A stretch of 64,000 bases of DNA from JAIBCC01 sp963763855. Its GTDB lineage: Bacteria; Acidobacteriota; Blastocatellia; Pyrinomonadales; Pyrinomonadaceae. Positions 1-9,429 of the stretch are shown here, piece by piece (positions within the stretch are counted from its first letter, which is position 1; each line of letters starts with the position of its first letter). Location: assembly GCA_963763855.1 (NCBI GenBank), contig CAVXPU010000002.1:1-64000 (forward strand). Direction: 5' to 3'. The notes beneath the pieces were generated by a model. The model was not told the DNA's origin, ran no database searches, and saw nothing but the letters and a program-made list of their open reading frames with translations. Made by a program: the position numbers and the translations under genes.

Positions 1-43
1 AATTATTCAAAAAAATTATTAGTGCATAATCTGGAGATTTATA

Positions 44-1735
44 ATGAGCGTTGAAATCGTAATGCCGCAGATGGGCGAATCCATTACTGAAGGCACAGTT
101 TCAAAATGGTTGAAGAAGGTAGGTGAAACGGTTGAAAAAGACGAGGCGATTTTGGAAATTTCGACTGACAAGGTTGATGCCGAAGTGCCGAGTTCGGCAG
201 GGGGTGTTTTACTCGAAATCCGCCATCAGGAAGGCGAAACCGTTGAAGTTGGCACGGTTTTGGCGGTCGTTGGCGAAGCGGGAGAGCAAGTCTCGAGTCC
301 AAAGTCTAATGTCCAAAGTCAAGTTGAAAGCCCTAAAGTAGAAGAAGTCAAAGTGCCGGAACCCATTGTCGAAATTCCTAAAGTTGAAGTTTCAACGAAT
401 CCCAAATCCGAAATCCCAAATCCTCAATCCAGCGAAGCGACCGAAGTCGTGATGCCGCAAATGGGCGAATCGATTACTGAAGGGACTGTGTCAAAATGGC
501 TGAAAAAGGTTGGTGATTCGGTCGAAAAAGACGAACCGATATTAGAGATTTCTACCGATAAAGTTGACGCTGAAGTACCAAGTTCGGCGGCGGGTACGCT
601 TTTGGAAATTCGTTATCAGGAAGGCGAAACGGTTGAAGTTGGGACGGTTTTGGCTTTGGTAGGAACTGGAGTCCCAAGTCCTAAGTCCAAAGCCCAAAGT
701 CCAGCTGATGTTGAAACTCCGATACCAGAAGTCGTTGAAATTCCACAAGTTAAAGCCGCATCCGTCGGCGGACAAAGTATTGAAGACTTACGAAAAACAA
801 AATCATCGCCTTTGGTTCGCAATATTGCAAAGGAACATGGAATTGATCTTAGACGGATCGCGGGAACGGGAATGAGCGGACGAGTGACGAAAACCGATAT
901 TTTGAGTTATCTCGATACTGGTGCGGCACTTAAACCGCAAGACTTACTTATCAAGCCGATCACGCCGATTTCAACTCAGGTAATTTCAGAAACTAAACCG
1001 ACGGAATCCGCAGTCCGGACTTCGCATTCTGCACTAGACCGCATTGAACCAATGTCGAATATGCGGAAAAAGATTGCCGAGCGAATGGTAATCTCCAAGC
1101 AAACTGCGGCACACGTTACGAGCGTTTACGAAATCGATATGACCAATATCGTCAAATTCCGCGACCGCAATAAGAACGATTTCCAAACGCGATATGGCAC
1201 AAAATTAACCTTTATGCCGTTTATCTTTTTGGGAGTTTGTAAGGCTCTGCGGCAATTTCCAATTGTGAATTCGCAGGTAAATGGCGATCAGATTGTCTAT
1301 AAAGGTGACGTAAACTTAGGAATGGCGGTTGCTTTGGATTGGGGGTTAATCGTTCCCGTTATTAAAAAAGCAGATCAACTTTCACTTTCGGGTTTGTGTA
1401 TGCAAGCCAATGATTTGGCTGATCGTGCGAGAACTAAAAAGCTGAGTCCGGATGAAGTTCAGGACGGAACTTTTACAATTACTAATACCGGGACGTTTGG
1501 CGGTTTATTTGGAACTCCGATAATTCCGCAGCCGCAATCAGCGATTTTGTGTTTCGGGACAATCGAAAAACGTCCGAAGGTAATTACTACTGCCGAAGGC
1601 GAAGATGTTATCGCGATTCGTTCGATGGCATATTTTGCACTAACTTATGACCACCGGATTGTTGACGGTGCTGACGCCGAAAAATTCTTGTCGTTCTTAA
1701 AAGAATATTTGGAAACTAATCAATTTGCGATTTAG
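44..1735 (+). CDS. sucB: 2-oxoacid dehydrogenase E2 (dihydrolipoyl acyltransferase, two lipoyl domains)
   Basis: This 563-residue protein is the acyl-transferring core of a 2-oxoglutarate (or branched-chain) dehydrogenase complex, acting in the cytoplasm. Two nearly identical lipoyl domains (about residues 1-77 and 131-207) each carry the DKVDAE lipoylation turn, with lysines at about 43 and 173. A peripheral-subunit-binding domain follows (about 257-292, SSPLVRNIAKEHGIDL). The C-terminal catalytic domain ends with the DHRIVDGADA active-site motif. The near-identity of the lipoyl domains indicates internal duplication. The linkers are rich in Pro, Lys and Ser and are encoded by repeated 7-nt-like words. 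A GGAG precedes the ATG. E1 and E3 are not in the window, so succinyl versus branched-chain specificity is open; the two-lipoyl layout favours the succinyltransferase. Confidence 0.85.
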   Translation: MSVEIVMPQMGESITEGTVSKWLKKVGETVEKDEAILEISTDKVDAEVPSSAGGVLLEIRHQEGETVEVGTVLAVVGEAGEQVSSPKSNVQSQVESPKVEEVKVPEPIVEIPKVEVSTNPKSEIPNPQSSEATEVVMPQMGESITEGTVSKWLKKVGDSVEKDEPILEISTDKVDAEVPSSAAGTLLEIRYQEGETVEVGTVLALVGTGVPSPKSKAQSPADVETPIPEVVEIPQVKAASVGGQSIEDLRKTKSSPLVRNIAKEHGIDLRRIAGTGMSGRVTKTDILSYLDTGAALKPQDLLIKPITPISTQVISETKPTESAVRTSHSALDRIEPMSNMRKKIAERMVISKQTAAHVTSVYEIDMTNIVKFRDRNKNDFQTRYGTKLTFMPFIFLGVCKALRQFPIVNSQVNGDQIVYKGDVNLGMAVALDWGLIVPVIKKADQLSLSGLCMQANDLADRARTKKLSPDEVQDGTFTITNTGTFGGLFGTPIIPQPQSAILCFGTIEKRPKVITTAEGEDVIAIRSMAYFALTYDHRIVDGADAEKFLSFLKEYLETNQFAI

Positions 1736-1984
1736 CAATTAATTGATTCCCTGAATAATCAGCTTTATTAACAATTTTTTAAAAAAGAGGAAACTTTTCC
1801 GAAATATCGCCGATAAGTACTTTAGGTGGTTTTTCGCTCCCCCTTTGAATATTCATTGATATTGAGCGAAAACAGCATTTTTAAGAAAAATAAAAGTTAT
1901 TTTGCAACCAAAATTGCACGATGTTACGTCCTACCGAAAAGTATTAAGAGTAGCGACAGAAGTTTTAGAAGGAGTCCAAAATAT

Positions 1985-3010
1985 ATGTTAAGTAAAGTAG
2001 TAAAATTTACAAATTTAATAGCATTGAGTGCTATCTTGAGCGTATTTGCAATCGCTCAACAAGACACTCAAGCCAAACCGGAAGGTCAAGTTAAGCAAGA
2101 TGCCCAGGTTAGAAACATTTCATTAGGTCAAAAAATGAAAATTACAGGCGTAGTAGTAGCAAGAGACGCCGACAGAATTGTCGTCCGTGATGCTACGGGA
2201 GTTAGTACAAACGTTTTAATCATGCCAACTACCAGCGTAAAAACCAAAGGATTTTGGGGCGGCAGCAAGATTGATACAACTCAAATTGTCAGAGGTTTGA
2301 ATCTTGATGTTGAGGGTGTAGGTGATAATTCGGGAAATTTGGCAGCTCAGAAAGTTCGCTTTGGCAAAGATGATTTACGCGTAGCACAATCAATTGACAG
2401 TCGTGTTGCACCAGCCGAAGAACGCTTGGATCAAGCTGAGCAAAATGCTCAACGTATTTCGGGTCAGATTGATGAATTGATGGCAGTTTCCAATGCGGCT
2501 CGTGGCGGTGCAAAAGCTGCACAAGATACCGCTGATGCGGCTGTTGCAGGTGTAAATGCAACTAATGAAAGAATTTCCGCGATTGATGATTTTGTTGTTC
2601 AATCAACTTCTACTATCAATTTCAAAGTTGGAAGTTCGGTTCTATTGCCAGATGCAAAAACAAATCTTGACCAAGTAGCTCAAAGTGCTTTAACGCTGAA
2701 AGGCTATGTTTTGGAAGTTACGGGATTTGCTTCAGCTGATGGAAATACCAAAATGAATAAAGATTTGAGCAAAAGAAGAGCTCAGGCTGTGATTGATTAC
2801 TTGGTGGAAACGCATAACATTCCACTTCGCAGAATCAGCACTTCATATGGTTTTGGTGAACTTCAAGCTGTAGCCGACAATGCTACACGCGAAGGTCGTG
2901 CACAAAACAGACGGGTTGAAGTGAAAATCTTAGCCAGCCGCGGATTGAATCAAAATGTTGAAGTTCGTCCGGCGACTGTTCCTGAGACTGCTAAACCAAA
3001 CAATCAATAA
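1985..3010 (+). CDS. OmpA-family outer-membrane/peptidoglycan-associated protein
   Basis: This is a 341-residue exported protein. The ATG at 1985 is chosen because AGAAGGAG lies just upstream and a clean signal peptide follows (MLSKVVKFTNLIALSAIL, ending near FAIAQ). A GTG at 1826 would add 53 residues that look non-coding. After the signal come a small beta-rich region (about residues 40-125), an Ala/Gln/Asp-rich coiled-coil stretch (about 140-205), and a C-terminal OmpA/MotB peptidoglycan-binding domain with the NKDLSKRRAQAVIDYL helix and a final QNRRVEVKIL strand. It probably tethers the outer membrane to the wall. A strong terminator follows directly. Confidence 0.82.
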   Translation: MLSKVVKFTNLIALSAILSVFAIAQQDTQAKPEGQVKQDAQVRNISLGQKMKITGVVVARDADRIVVRDATGVSTNVLIMPTTSVKTKGFWGGSKIDTTQIVRGLNLDVEGVGDNSGNLAAQKVRFGKDDLRVAQSIDSRVAPAEERLDQAEQNAQRISGQIDELMAVSNAARGGAKAAQDTADAAVAGVNATNERISAIDDFVVQSTSTINFKVGSSVLLPDAKTNLDQVAQSALTLKGYVLEVTGFASADGNTKMNKDLSKRRAQAVIDYLVETHNIPLRRISTSYGFGELQAVADNATREGRAQNRRVEVKILASRGLNQNVEVRPATVPETAKPNNQ

Positions 3011-3033
3011 ACGTTACAACTACTACCCCAACC

Positions 3034-3088
3034 GACCGCATCAGACTTTTGAGGACATCCTCTGTCAAAGTGCGGTCATTTCTTTTTT
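3034..3088 (+). terminator. Rho-independent terminator after the OmpA gene
   Basis: GACCGCA at 3034-3040 pairs with TGCGGTC at 3071-3077. The intervening bases can extend the hairpin imperfectly (ACTTTTGAGGA against TCTGTCAAAGT). A T-rich run follows (TTTCTTTTTTTG). It separates the OmpA gene from the VWA gene 15 bp further on. Confidence 0.75.
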
Positions 3089-3102
3089 TGAGGTCTTAAA
3101 TC

Positions 3103-4215
3103 GTGAAATACAAAATTATCCATATTCTAGCTATTATTTCGTTTTTTTCTACGGTTATTTTTGCACAAACTCCAACGCCAAAACCAACCCCGTCACCTGT
3201 TGACGATGGAGAAATTATCAAAATTGAATCGCGTTTGGTGATGGTTCCGGTTTCTGTGACGGATGCTACCGGACAACCGGTTTTGGGTTTACAAGCAAAA
3301 GACTTTCGGGTTTTAGAGGAAAATCAGCCGCAAGAAATAGCTCAAATTAGCGACGCAGAAAAAGTTCCGCTTGAGATCGCTTTGCTTTTTGACGTTTCTG
3401 CGAGTACGGATTCAATGTTTCAATTTGAACTCGATACGGCTTCGCAATTCTTAAAAGAAGTAATGCGTCCTGCCGACAGGGCGACTATTTTTACAATCGG
3501 CGAAGTCCCAAATATGATTCAGGGACGAGATTCATCAGAAAAATCTCAGATTTCGATAAAATCAATTCAACCCACAAAAGAGTGGACAGCCTTTTATGAC
3601 TCGGTAAATGAAGCCGCCAGCTACTTGCAGAAAAATGCTCCCCAAGGTTCCAGAAAAGTTATTATCGCCATTTCCGATGGAGAAGATACAAATAGCGAAG
3701 GGGTTCGCCGAGGGTTTGCTACGCTAGAGAGGACGATGGGCAAAAAAATAGACACGATGACTCAGGTTGAGCGAAGAAGCATATACTCACAAAAACGCAA
3801 TGAAATAAGGGGAGCCGAACAAATTAATTCTGTTAGATTTTTGCAAAATGCAGATACGGTTTTCTACGCAATAAATCCGGCTGGAAGCTCTTATCAACTA
3901 AACCAGATCAGTCAATTCGGGCAAAGCAACTTGCAAAAATTTGCCGATGAAACCGGCGGAACAGCATTTTTGCCTAAATTCGCTCCAATTGACTTGAAGG
4001 ATAGATTACAAAATGCCGTTAATGCCCGACGCAATCAATTTATTTTGACTAGCATTTTTGAGCAATTAGCCAATGAATTACAAGCCCAATATCTTGTTCA
4101 ATATTATTCTGAAGGCAATTTTCCGCCAAATAAATACGTTAAATTAAATGTCAATTTACCAAATTCAAACAAAGTACGCGTCCGTTCGCGACAAGGTTAT
4201 TTTGTCAAAAACTAG
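3103..4215 (+). CDS. Secreted VWFA-related (acidobacterial type) protein
   Basis: A 370-residue exported protein with a signal peptide (about residues 1-22, ending FSTVIFAQ) and a Thr-Pro-rich spacer. A short beta domain (SVTDATGQPVLGLQAKDFRV) leads into a von Willebrand A fold. The metal-site motif is in LLFDVSASTDS (about residues 98-108), with the second strand at VIIAISDGEDTNS. This arrangement matches the VWFA-related proteins greatly expanded in Acidobacteriota; their ligands are generally unknown. The start is the GTG at 3103, with GAGG upstream and the signal sequence immediately after. It is monocistronic as far as can be seen, and the next gene is convergent. Confidence 0.8.
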   Translation: MKYKIIHILAIISFFSTVIFAQTPTPKPTPSPVDDGEIIKIESRLVMVPVSVTDATGQPVLGLQAKDFRVLEENQPQEIAQISDAEKVPLEIALLFDVSASTDSMFQFELDTASQFLKEVMRPADRATIFTIGEVPNMIQGRDSSEKSQISIKSIQPTKEWTAFYDSVNEAASYLQKNAPQGSRKVIIAISDGEDTNSEGVRRGFATLERTMGKKIDTMTQVERRSIYSQKRNEIRGAEQINSVRFLQNADTVFYAINPAGSSYQLNQISQFGQSNLQKFADETGGTAFLPKFAPIDLKDRLQNAVNARRNQFILTSIFEQLANELQAQYLVQYYSEGNFPPNKYVKLNVNLPNSNKVRVRSRQGYFVKN

Positions 4216-4243
4216 GTTTTTAAAAGCAAATAAATATTTCCCT

Positions 4244-5056
4244 TCAAATCAAAATTGAAGTCTTATTCAAAAATTCGTGGCGTTTGGCTAGCAATCTTTG
4301 CGGGTTATTGGTTATCACGGCTTTGAGTCCGATTTCGCAGGCACGTTTTACCCAAACGGGATGATCGGCTGTCCAAATAATTGTTGATAAGCCCTGATTT
4401 TCAGCACTCTCAACTATTTTTTGAGTTGCTAGAGAGTAATGCAAGGAAAGCTCATTTGCACCGCAATCCTGGGCTTTTTCGATTAAATGAGATTGTTTGT
4501 TTAGAATTGTCATGATTTCGGGAGCAAAGAGAGCTGCGGTTTTTACGTCGGAAAGAAGCCTATTAGTTTCGGCGACTGCTTCCAGATTAAAACTTTTAAT
4601 CGTAATTCTTGAAAAAAGTTTTGAGTTGCGAACGATATCAGTCACGGCTTTAACCAATGGCTTCAATTCAGCTTCTTTGCACTTTAATTCAAGATAAAGA
4701 AGACCTTTATAATCACCTAAAAATTCGAGAAATCGCGATAGAGTTGGGATCGTTTCAAGCGAAAATTTTGAATCGGCTTTTTTGGGATATTTAAGATTAA
4801 ACCACGAACCAATGTCGAAATTTTGCAGTTCCGAAGAAGTAAAATTGGTAACGCGAACATTTCGGTTGGCTGTTCGCCGGAGCATTGCATCGTGAAAAAC
4901 AATTGGCACACCATCTTTCGCGAATCTAACATCAAATTCCAGCCCGTCAGCACCATCTTCAATCGCTTTTCTAAATGCCGCCAAAGTGTTTTCCGGTGCA
5001 AATTTTGAAGCACCTCTGTGTGCGATTATCAAAGGGGAGTTGGCTGATTTTGACAT
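4244..5056 (-). CDS. Glycerophosphodiester phosphodiesterase (GDPD)
   Basis: A 270-residue cytoplasmic enzyme (no signal peptide) expected to hydrolyse glycerophosphodiesters to glycerol-3-phosphate and an alcohol. The N-terminus has the canonical GDPD signature: IAHRGASKFAPENTLAAF (about residues 10-27), then GLEFDVRFAKDG and VFHDAMLRRT, which supply the metal-binding Glu/Asp and the second catalytic His. A late IIWTADHP strand closes the TIM barrel. It is the last gene of a four-gene minus-strand operon. Its ATG shares one base with the TAA of the upstream methyltransferase, implying translational coupling. Confidence 0.85.
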   Translation of the reverse strand: MSKSANSPLIIAHRGASKFAPENTLAAFRKAIEDGADGLEFDVRFAKDGVPIVFHDAMLRRTANRNVRVTNFTSSELQNFDIGSWFNLKYPKKADSKFSLETIPTLSRFLEFLGDYKGLLYLELKCKEAELKPLVKAVTDIVRNSKLFSRITIKSFNLEAVAETNRLLSDVKTAALFAPEIMTILNKQSHLIEKAQDCGANELSLHYSLATQKIVESAENQGLSTIIWTADHPVWVKRACEIGLKAVITNNPQRLLAKRHEFLNKTSILI

Positions 5057-5703
5057 TATTTCTTACGCAGTAAAAAGATGCTTTTAGACCAACTGATTGG
5101 ATCGGTTGGCGGAAATCTATAATTGCCTACAATGTCAAAATACTTTAATGAAACTTGCTTTACTTCCGCCAATGAATGAGTTTTGAAATTGTAAAAGATC
5201 TCCAAAACTGCTCCAACCAACGAAGGACGAATAGGCATCATTACCAATAATCCATCCTTCTTCAAAACTCTCGCCAATTCCGCGACCCCTTTTTCAATCG
5301 GCACATATTCCAAGGCACCACAAGTTAAAACCACATCAAATTTTTCACTTTCAAAAGGCATCGCGAGCAAATTTCCCTGTACCGGAGAAACTTCCCTCAT
5401 CGCTGTAATTTTATTTTCTTCAAATTGCTCCTGGGCAACTTCCAATGATTTATATGAGAGATCGAGAGCAATCGTTTCTTTTGGTCGATAGCCCGCTTCA
5501 TACATCGCCAGCGTAACCAAGCCCGTTCCACATCCGGCATCTAAAACCACTGAATTTTCATCAATTCCCAACCCTAAAGATCGTAGATATTTCGCGGTAG
5601 AAGAACGATAGCCATTAATTTTCAACGTAAAATTATGGACATCAGCAATGCGGTCGTAGAATTTTTGAGTCTTATTCTTTTTTAGTGCTATCTCGTTAAT
5701 CAT
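5056..5703 (-). CDS. Class I SAM-dependent methyltransferase
   Basis: A 215-residue protein with a Rossmann methyltransferase core. Motif I is VVLDAGCGTGLVTLAMYE (about residues 53-70), an acidic post-I strand is IALDLS, and motif IV is FDVVLTCGALEYVP. Loop sequences resemble the Methyltransf_11/25 small-molecule families; the substrate cannot be read from sequence. It lies 24 bp downstream of the TlpA-like gene and overlaps the GDPD start by one base, so the two are probably co-expressed. Confidence 0.75.
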   Translation of the reverse strand: MINEIALKKNKTQKFYDRIADVHNFTLKINGYRSSTAKYLRSLGLGIDENSVVLDAGCGTGLVTLAMYEAGYRPKETIALDLSYKSLEVAQEQFEENKITAMREVSPVQGNLLAMPFESEKFDVVLTCGALEYVPIEKGVAELARVLKKDGLLVMMPIRPSLVGAVLEIFYNFKTHSLAEVKQVSLKYFDIVGNYRFPPTDPISWSKSIFLLRKK

Positions 5704-5727
5704 TGTTAAGTATTGAGAAAATAAGAT

Positions 5728-7224
5728 TTATTTTTCGTTTAAAAGTTTCTCGACCATTGTTTGAATTTCTTCACTACGAGTTGGTGTTGTACCCGTTTCG
5801 ATATAACGGACAATTCCCTGACGATCAATAATAATTGCGGTCGGCAATCCGACAGCCCCATAAATAATTTGATTGGTATTATTTTGCGACACAACAAAAC
5901 TATATGGCAAACGCTCTTTAGCCTTAAATCTCTCTAAAAAGCTTATTTCTGCCTTTTCGTCCGCCGGAACGCCATCAGCCGTGCCATAAAAACGAGTTAT
6001 TCCCAAAATTTCAAGCCCTTCTTTCTGATAAGTTTGGTACAACTCAGTCAAAACGGGAAACGTTTCATAACACGGTCCGCACCAAGTTGCCCAAAAATCT
6101 AAAACCACCACCTTCCCTCGCAAGGATTCCAAGGTCTTGTTTTCAATAGGAAGGAGTGTATTTACTTCTACCAATTCGGGAGCGATCTCGCCGAGCAGAT
6201 TATAGTGTTTTTCTCTCTTTCTAAAACGACTGATAAGCTCTGTTTGAGTTGATTTCTCACTAAAATCTTTTTCAATCTGTGACTTAATTTTTTCCGCAAT
6301 TTTCAAAGCTTGCGGTTTGCGATTAGTGGCAATCTGATATTTAATTGCCGAATCTGTCGCATAGAAATAAATTCCGTTTGATTGTGTAAATATAGCGGAT
6401 TTTCGCAAATCTTCAAGAGTTGAATCAGCTTTTTCCTGATTATTACTTACTTTGTAAATTTCGAAAAGAGTTGTTCCGCGATCAAGTATCTCCGCCAATC
6501 CGCGAGCTCTGGAAGTTTGTTCCGAAAAAAGTGCTTTCGCCAAGCGGTAGGCTTCTTCGGCATGTGAGGCGGCTCGCTGAAAATTCTTGACAGCTAAATA
6601 AGCCATCGCCAATTCATTTTCCATTTCGCCCCGCTCACGAAGTTTTACCGGTTTATTATTTAGATATTCGAGCAAATACTTTTCCGCGTCAACAAAAATA
6701 CGCTTTCGTGCAGAGGTGATAACTATAACACCCCGAGCAGTTTGAGCTTTTTCGATAGAAGGATTTTCCGTTGTCAAAAATTTCCGAAGCGTTTCATATG
6801 CACCATCCGCGTTTTCTGCAATCCAATGCAGCATTCCCCAATAATAAAAATCTTCGCCGCTTAAATCCTTCTTCGTTGCTATCGTTGAAGCATATTTGGC
6901 AGCAAGTTGCTTTTGTTCGCGGAGGCTTTTTAGCCGCAAAGCTTCGCTAAATTTTATCTTCTTTTCGTTGAATTCATTGAATTTCAGCTTGGCGTAATCA
7001 TTGGCTTCTTCAAACATTTTTTCCGGAGTTAATTCATCAATTATATTCGCAGAGGTAGTTTCATTCGCATTGGAATTTGGCTTAACCCTCGCGGCTTGCG
7101 GAAAAATGCTGCTTGCCAAAGATAGAATTATTATAAATGCAGAAACACGCAAGTTAGCACGCGTGTTTACCCTTACTACGTGATTTTTTTTTGGTTTTCC
7201 GGAATTAATAACAACTTTCTGCAT
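5728..7224 (-). CDS. TlpA/thioredoxin-like protein with TPR-like N-terminal region
   Basis: A 498-residue protein. A hydrophobic segment near residues 26-43 (VSAFIIILSLASSIF) acts as a signal peptide or anchor. A long helical, TPR-like region follows (about 70-340). The C-terminal redoxin domain (about 355-498) has VVVLDFWATWCGPCYETF with the WCGPC redox centre, and a cis-Pro region (GLPTAIIIDRQG). It is probably an extracytoplasmic thiol-disulfide reductase or tethered thioredoxin. Only 3 bp separate it from the thiO stop upstream, so it is in the thiO operon, though a functional link to thiamine synthesis is not evident. Confidence 0.78.
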   Translation of the reverse strand: MQKVVINSGKPKKNHVVRVNTRANLRVSAFIIILSLASSIFPQAARVKPNSNANETTSANIIDELTPEKMFEEANDYAKLKFNEFNEKKIKFSEALRLKSLREQKQLAAKYASTIATKKDLSGEDFYYWGMLHWIAENADGAYETLRKFLTTENPSIEKAQTARGVIVITSARKRIFVDAEKYLLEYLNNKPVKLRERGEMENELAMAYLAVKNFQRAASHAEEAYRLAKALFSEQTSRARGLAEILDRGTTLFEIYKVSNNQEKADSTLEDLRKSAIFTQSNGIYFYATDSAIKYQIATNRKPQALKIAEKIKSQIEKDFSEKSTQTELISRFRKREKHYNLLGEIAPELVEVNTLLPIENKTLESLRGKVVVLDFWATWCGPCYETFPVLTELYQTYQKEGLEILGITRFYGTADGVPADEKAEISFLERFKAKERLPYSFVVSQNNTNQIIYGAVGLPTAIIIDRQGIVRYIETGTTPTRSEEIQTMVEKLLNEK

Positions 7225-7227
7225 AAT

Positions 7228-8343
7228 TTATCTGTTATTCGCCATCGCAAATCTTTCGGATTTAAACGTTTCAAAATAAGTTGAACTCACTTTATTTACA
7301 ATCTTTTCTACGATAATTTTCGCCGTTATCGGAGCGAGTAAAATTCCATTGCGATAATGTCCAGTTGCGACAAATAGATTTTCCTCAATTTCACCCAAAA
7401 TAGGCAAGCCATCCGATGCAAAAGGACGCAAACCAGCCCAACTTTCTTTAATTTCTAAACTAACCAAACTTGGCGAAATTTCCAACGCCTTTTCAAACAA
7501 AATATCCGTCGCAATCGGCGTTACGCTCTTATCAAAGCCAGCTTCTTCACTCGTCGATCCAACCAAAATTCTGCCGTCTTGCCGTGGAATCAAGTAACCT
7601 CTCGGACTATATATCACCTTTGAAAACAAACGTTTAGCAGTTTGAAAACTAATAATCTGTCCGCGAATCGGTTTTATATTTGGCAATGAAAACCCGTCCG
7701 TTTTGATGAGCGATGTCCAAGCTCCTGTTGCCAAAATTACCAGATCGGCAAAGTATTTTTGCGAATTTGTTTCTACGCCAGTAACTTTACCATGTTCCGA
7801 TAAAATCCTTACAACTTCAGTGTTTTCAACAATTTCAACTTGATTCAATCCGGCAAATTTCGTTAAAGCAAAGAGCAATTGCCGATTTTCAACCTGCCAA
7901 TCATTTGGAAAAAATAAGCCTTCCAAAACATCGGGTGAAACAAATGGCTCGAGTTTGTTTATTTCATTCGCAGAAAGATGTTGAACGTCCAAACCCGCTT
8001 TTTTTTGCCAATTATAACGTTCGCGAATTTCTTTCACGTCATTTTCAGTAAACGCTAAATAGAGCGTTCCGGCTTTATCAAGCTCAATGTTTACATCAGT
8101 TTCTTCAAACAAACTTGCCGCAAAATCGGAATATAGTTTAAGGCTGTCATTACAAAAATTAAAGAAATCGCCCGAATTGTCGGTCTCGGCGTGAACGGCA
8201 AGCATCCCACCCGCAGCATACGAGGCTTCCATTCCGATTTCGCCGCGTTCGAGAATCGTGATTTCGCTGATACCTTTTTTCTTTAATTCACGGGCGATGC
8301 TCAAGCCAATCACACCGCCGCCAATAATTAAAACTTTATCCAT
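7228..8343 (-). CDS. thiO: Glycine oxidase ThiO (FAD-dependent)
   Basis: A 371-residue DAO-family flavoenzyme expected to convert glycine to iminoglyoxylate for the thiazole moiety of thiamine. The FAD-binding GGGVIGLSIAREL motif is at residues 7-19, followed by ERGEIGMEASYAAGGMLA, typical of ThiO. The C-terminus has GHYRNGILLAPITAK, a ThiO hallmark. Residue count fits the family. It opens the minus-strand operon thiO-TlpA-methyltransferase-GDPD and is divergent from isocitrate dehydrogenase across 81 bp. No other thi gene is in the window. Confidence 0.85.
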   Translation of the reverse strand: MDKVLIIGGGVIGLSIARELKKKGISEITILERGEIGMEASYAAGGMLAVHAETDNSGDFFNFCNDSLKLYSDFAASLFEETDVNIELDKAGTLYLAFTENDVKEIRERYNWQKKAGLDVQHLSANEINKLEPFVSPDVLEGLFFPNDWQVENRQLLFALTKFAGLNQVEIVENTEVVRILSEHGKVTGVETNSQKYFADLVILATGAWTSLIKTDGFSLPNIKPIRGQIISFQTAKRLFSKVIYSPRGYLIPRQDGRILVGSTSEEAGFDKSVTPIATDILFEKALEISPSLVSLEIKESWAGLRPFASDGLPILGEIEENLFVATGHYRNGILLAPITAKIIVEKIVNKVSSTYFETFKSERFAMANNR

Positions 8344-8424
8344 TGCTACTCAAAAAAATTCGTTGTAAATTATGTAAAGTTTATCATTGCAAAGCATTTT
8401 ACAGCGAATTACGAATAAAACTTT

Positions 8425-9429
8425 ATGAAACATACAATTACCTTAATCCCGGGCGATGGAATCGGACCAGAAATCGTTGCCGCCACCGTGAGAATTATTG
8501 AAGCCTCGGGCGTTGATATCGAATGGGAGACGAACATCATCGGAGCTCAGGCTCTCGAAAAATATGGGACAACGATTCCGGATTCGACCATTGAATCGAT
8601 CAAAAGAAATAAAGTTGCATTAAAAGGACCACTCACAACACCAATTGGAAAAGGATTTACGAGCGTTAATGTCGGTTTGCGAAAGGCTTTGGATCTTTAC
8701 GCAAATGTACGTCCGATCAAGGCTCTGCCGAATGTTCCATGCCGCTATCCCGAACTCGATTTGGTAATTGTTCGCGAAAATACTGAAAGTCTTTACGCCG
8801 GAATTGAGCATGTAGTCGTGCCGGGAGTAGTTGAATCAATCAAGATTATTACGGAAGTTGCTTCAACGAGAATTGCTAAATACGCTTTCGAATATGCCAA
8901 ATCGCACAATCGAAAAAAGATCACCGCGATGCATAAAGCAAACATCATGAAGCTTTCGGATGGACTTTTTCTCGAATGCTATTACAACGTTTCAAAGGGT
9001 TTTCCGGAAATTCCAGCGGATGACAAAATTATCGACAATGCTTGTATGCAGCTCGTAATGCGACCCGAACAATTTGACGTAATGGTGCTCGAAAATCTTT
9101 ACGGCGACATTGTTTCGGATCTTTGTGCGGGCTTAATCGGTGGACTCGGGCTTGCTCCCGGTGCAAATATTGGCGAACAAGGTGCGGTGTTTGAAGCCGT
9201 TCACGGTTCTGCTCCAGACATCGCCGGTCAAGGAATCGCAAATCCAACTGCACTTTTAATGTCGGGTTTAATGATGCTCCGCCATTTGGGCGAAATGGAT
9301 GCTGCTCAGCGAATTGAAGACGCGATGATGGAAGTTTACGCTGAGGGAAACATTCGCACACGAGATTTGGGCGGAAATTCGAAAACTGCCGAATTTGCGA
9401 ATGCTGTAATTGAGAAACTGAAAAAGTGA
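8425..9429 (+). CDS. NAD-dependent isocitrate dehydrogenase (IDH/IPMDH family)
   Basis: A 334-residue decarboxylating dehydrogenase. The N-terminal strand is ITLIPGDGIGPEIV. Substrate-binding arginines lie in VGLRKALDLYANVRP and VIVRENTESLYAGIEH; the last motif resembles NAD-dependent isocitrate dehydrogenases more than isopropylmalate dehydrogenases. The Mg-binding aspartates are in LYGDIVSDLCAGL. The cofactor loop is HGSAPDIAGQGIANP, lacking obvious NADP determinants. Assignment to the TCA cycle is by family. Its stop overlaps the GTG of the next gene by 4 bp. Confidence 0.85.
   Translation: MKHTITLIPGDGIGPEIVAATVRIIEASGVDIEWETNIIGAQALEKYGTTIPDSTIESIKRNKVALKGPLTTPIGKGFTSVNVGLRKALDLYANVRPIKALPNVPCRYPELDLVIVRENTESLYAGIEHVVVPGVVESIKIITEVASTRIAKYAFEYAKSHNRKKITAMHKANIMKLSDGLFLECYYNVSKGFPEIPADDKIIDNACMQLVMRPEQFDVMVLENLYGDIVSDLCAGLIGGLGLAPGANIGEQGAVFEAVHGSAPDIAGQGIANPTALLMSGLMMLRHLGEMDAAQRIEDAMMEVYAEGNIRTRDLGGNSKTAEFANAVIEKLKK

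Noticed and set aside
1826..1984. Upstream GTG extension of the OmpA gene
   Set aside because: The added 53 residues lack signal features, while ATG 1985 has a good ribosome-binding site followed by a signal peptide.
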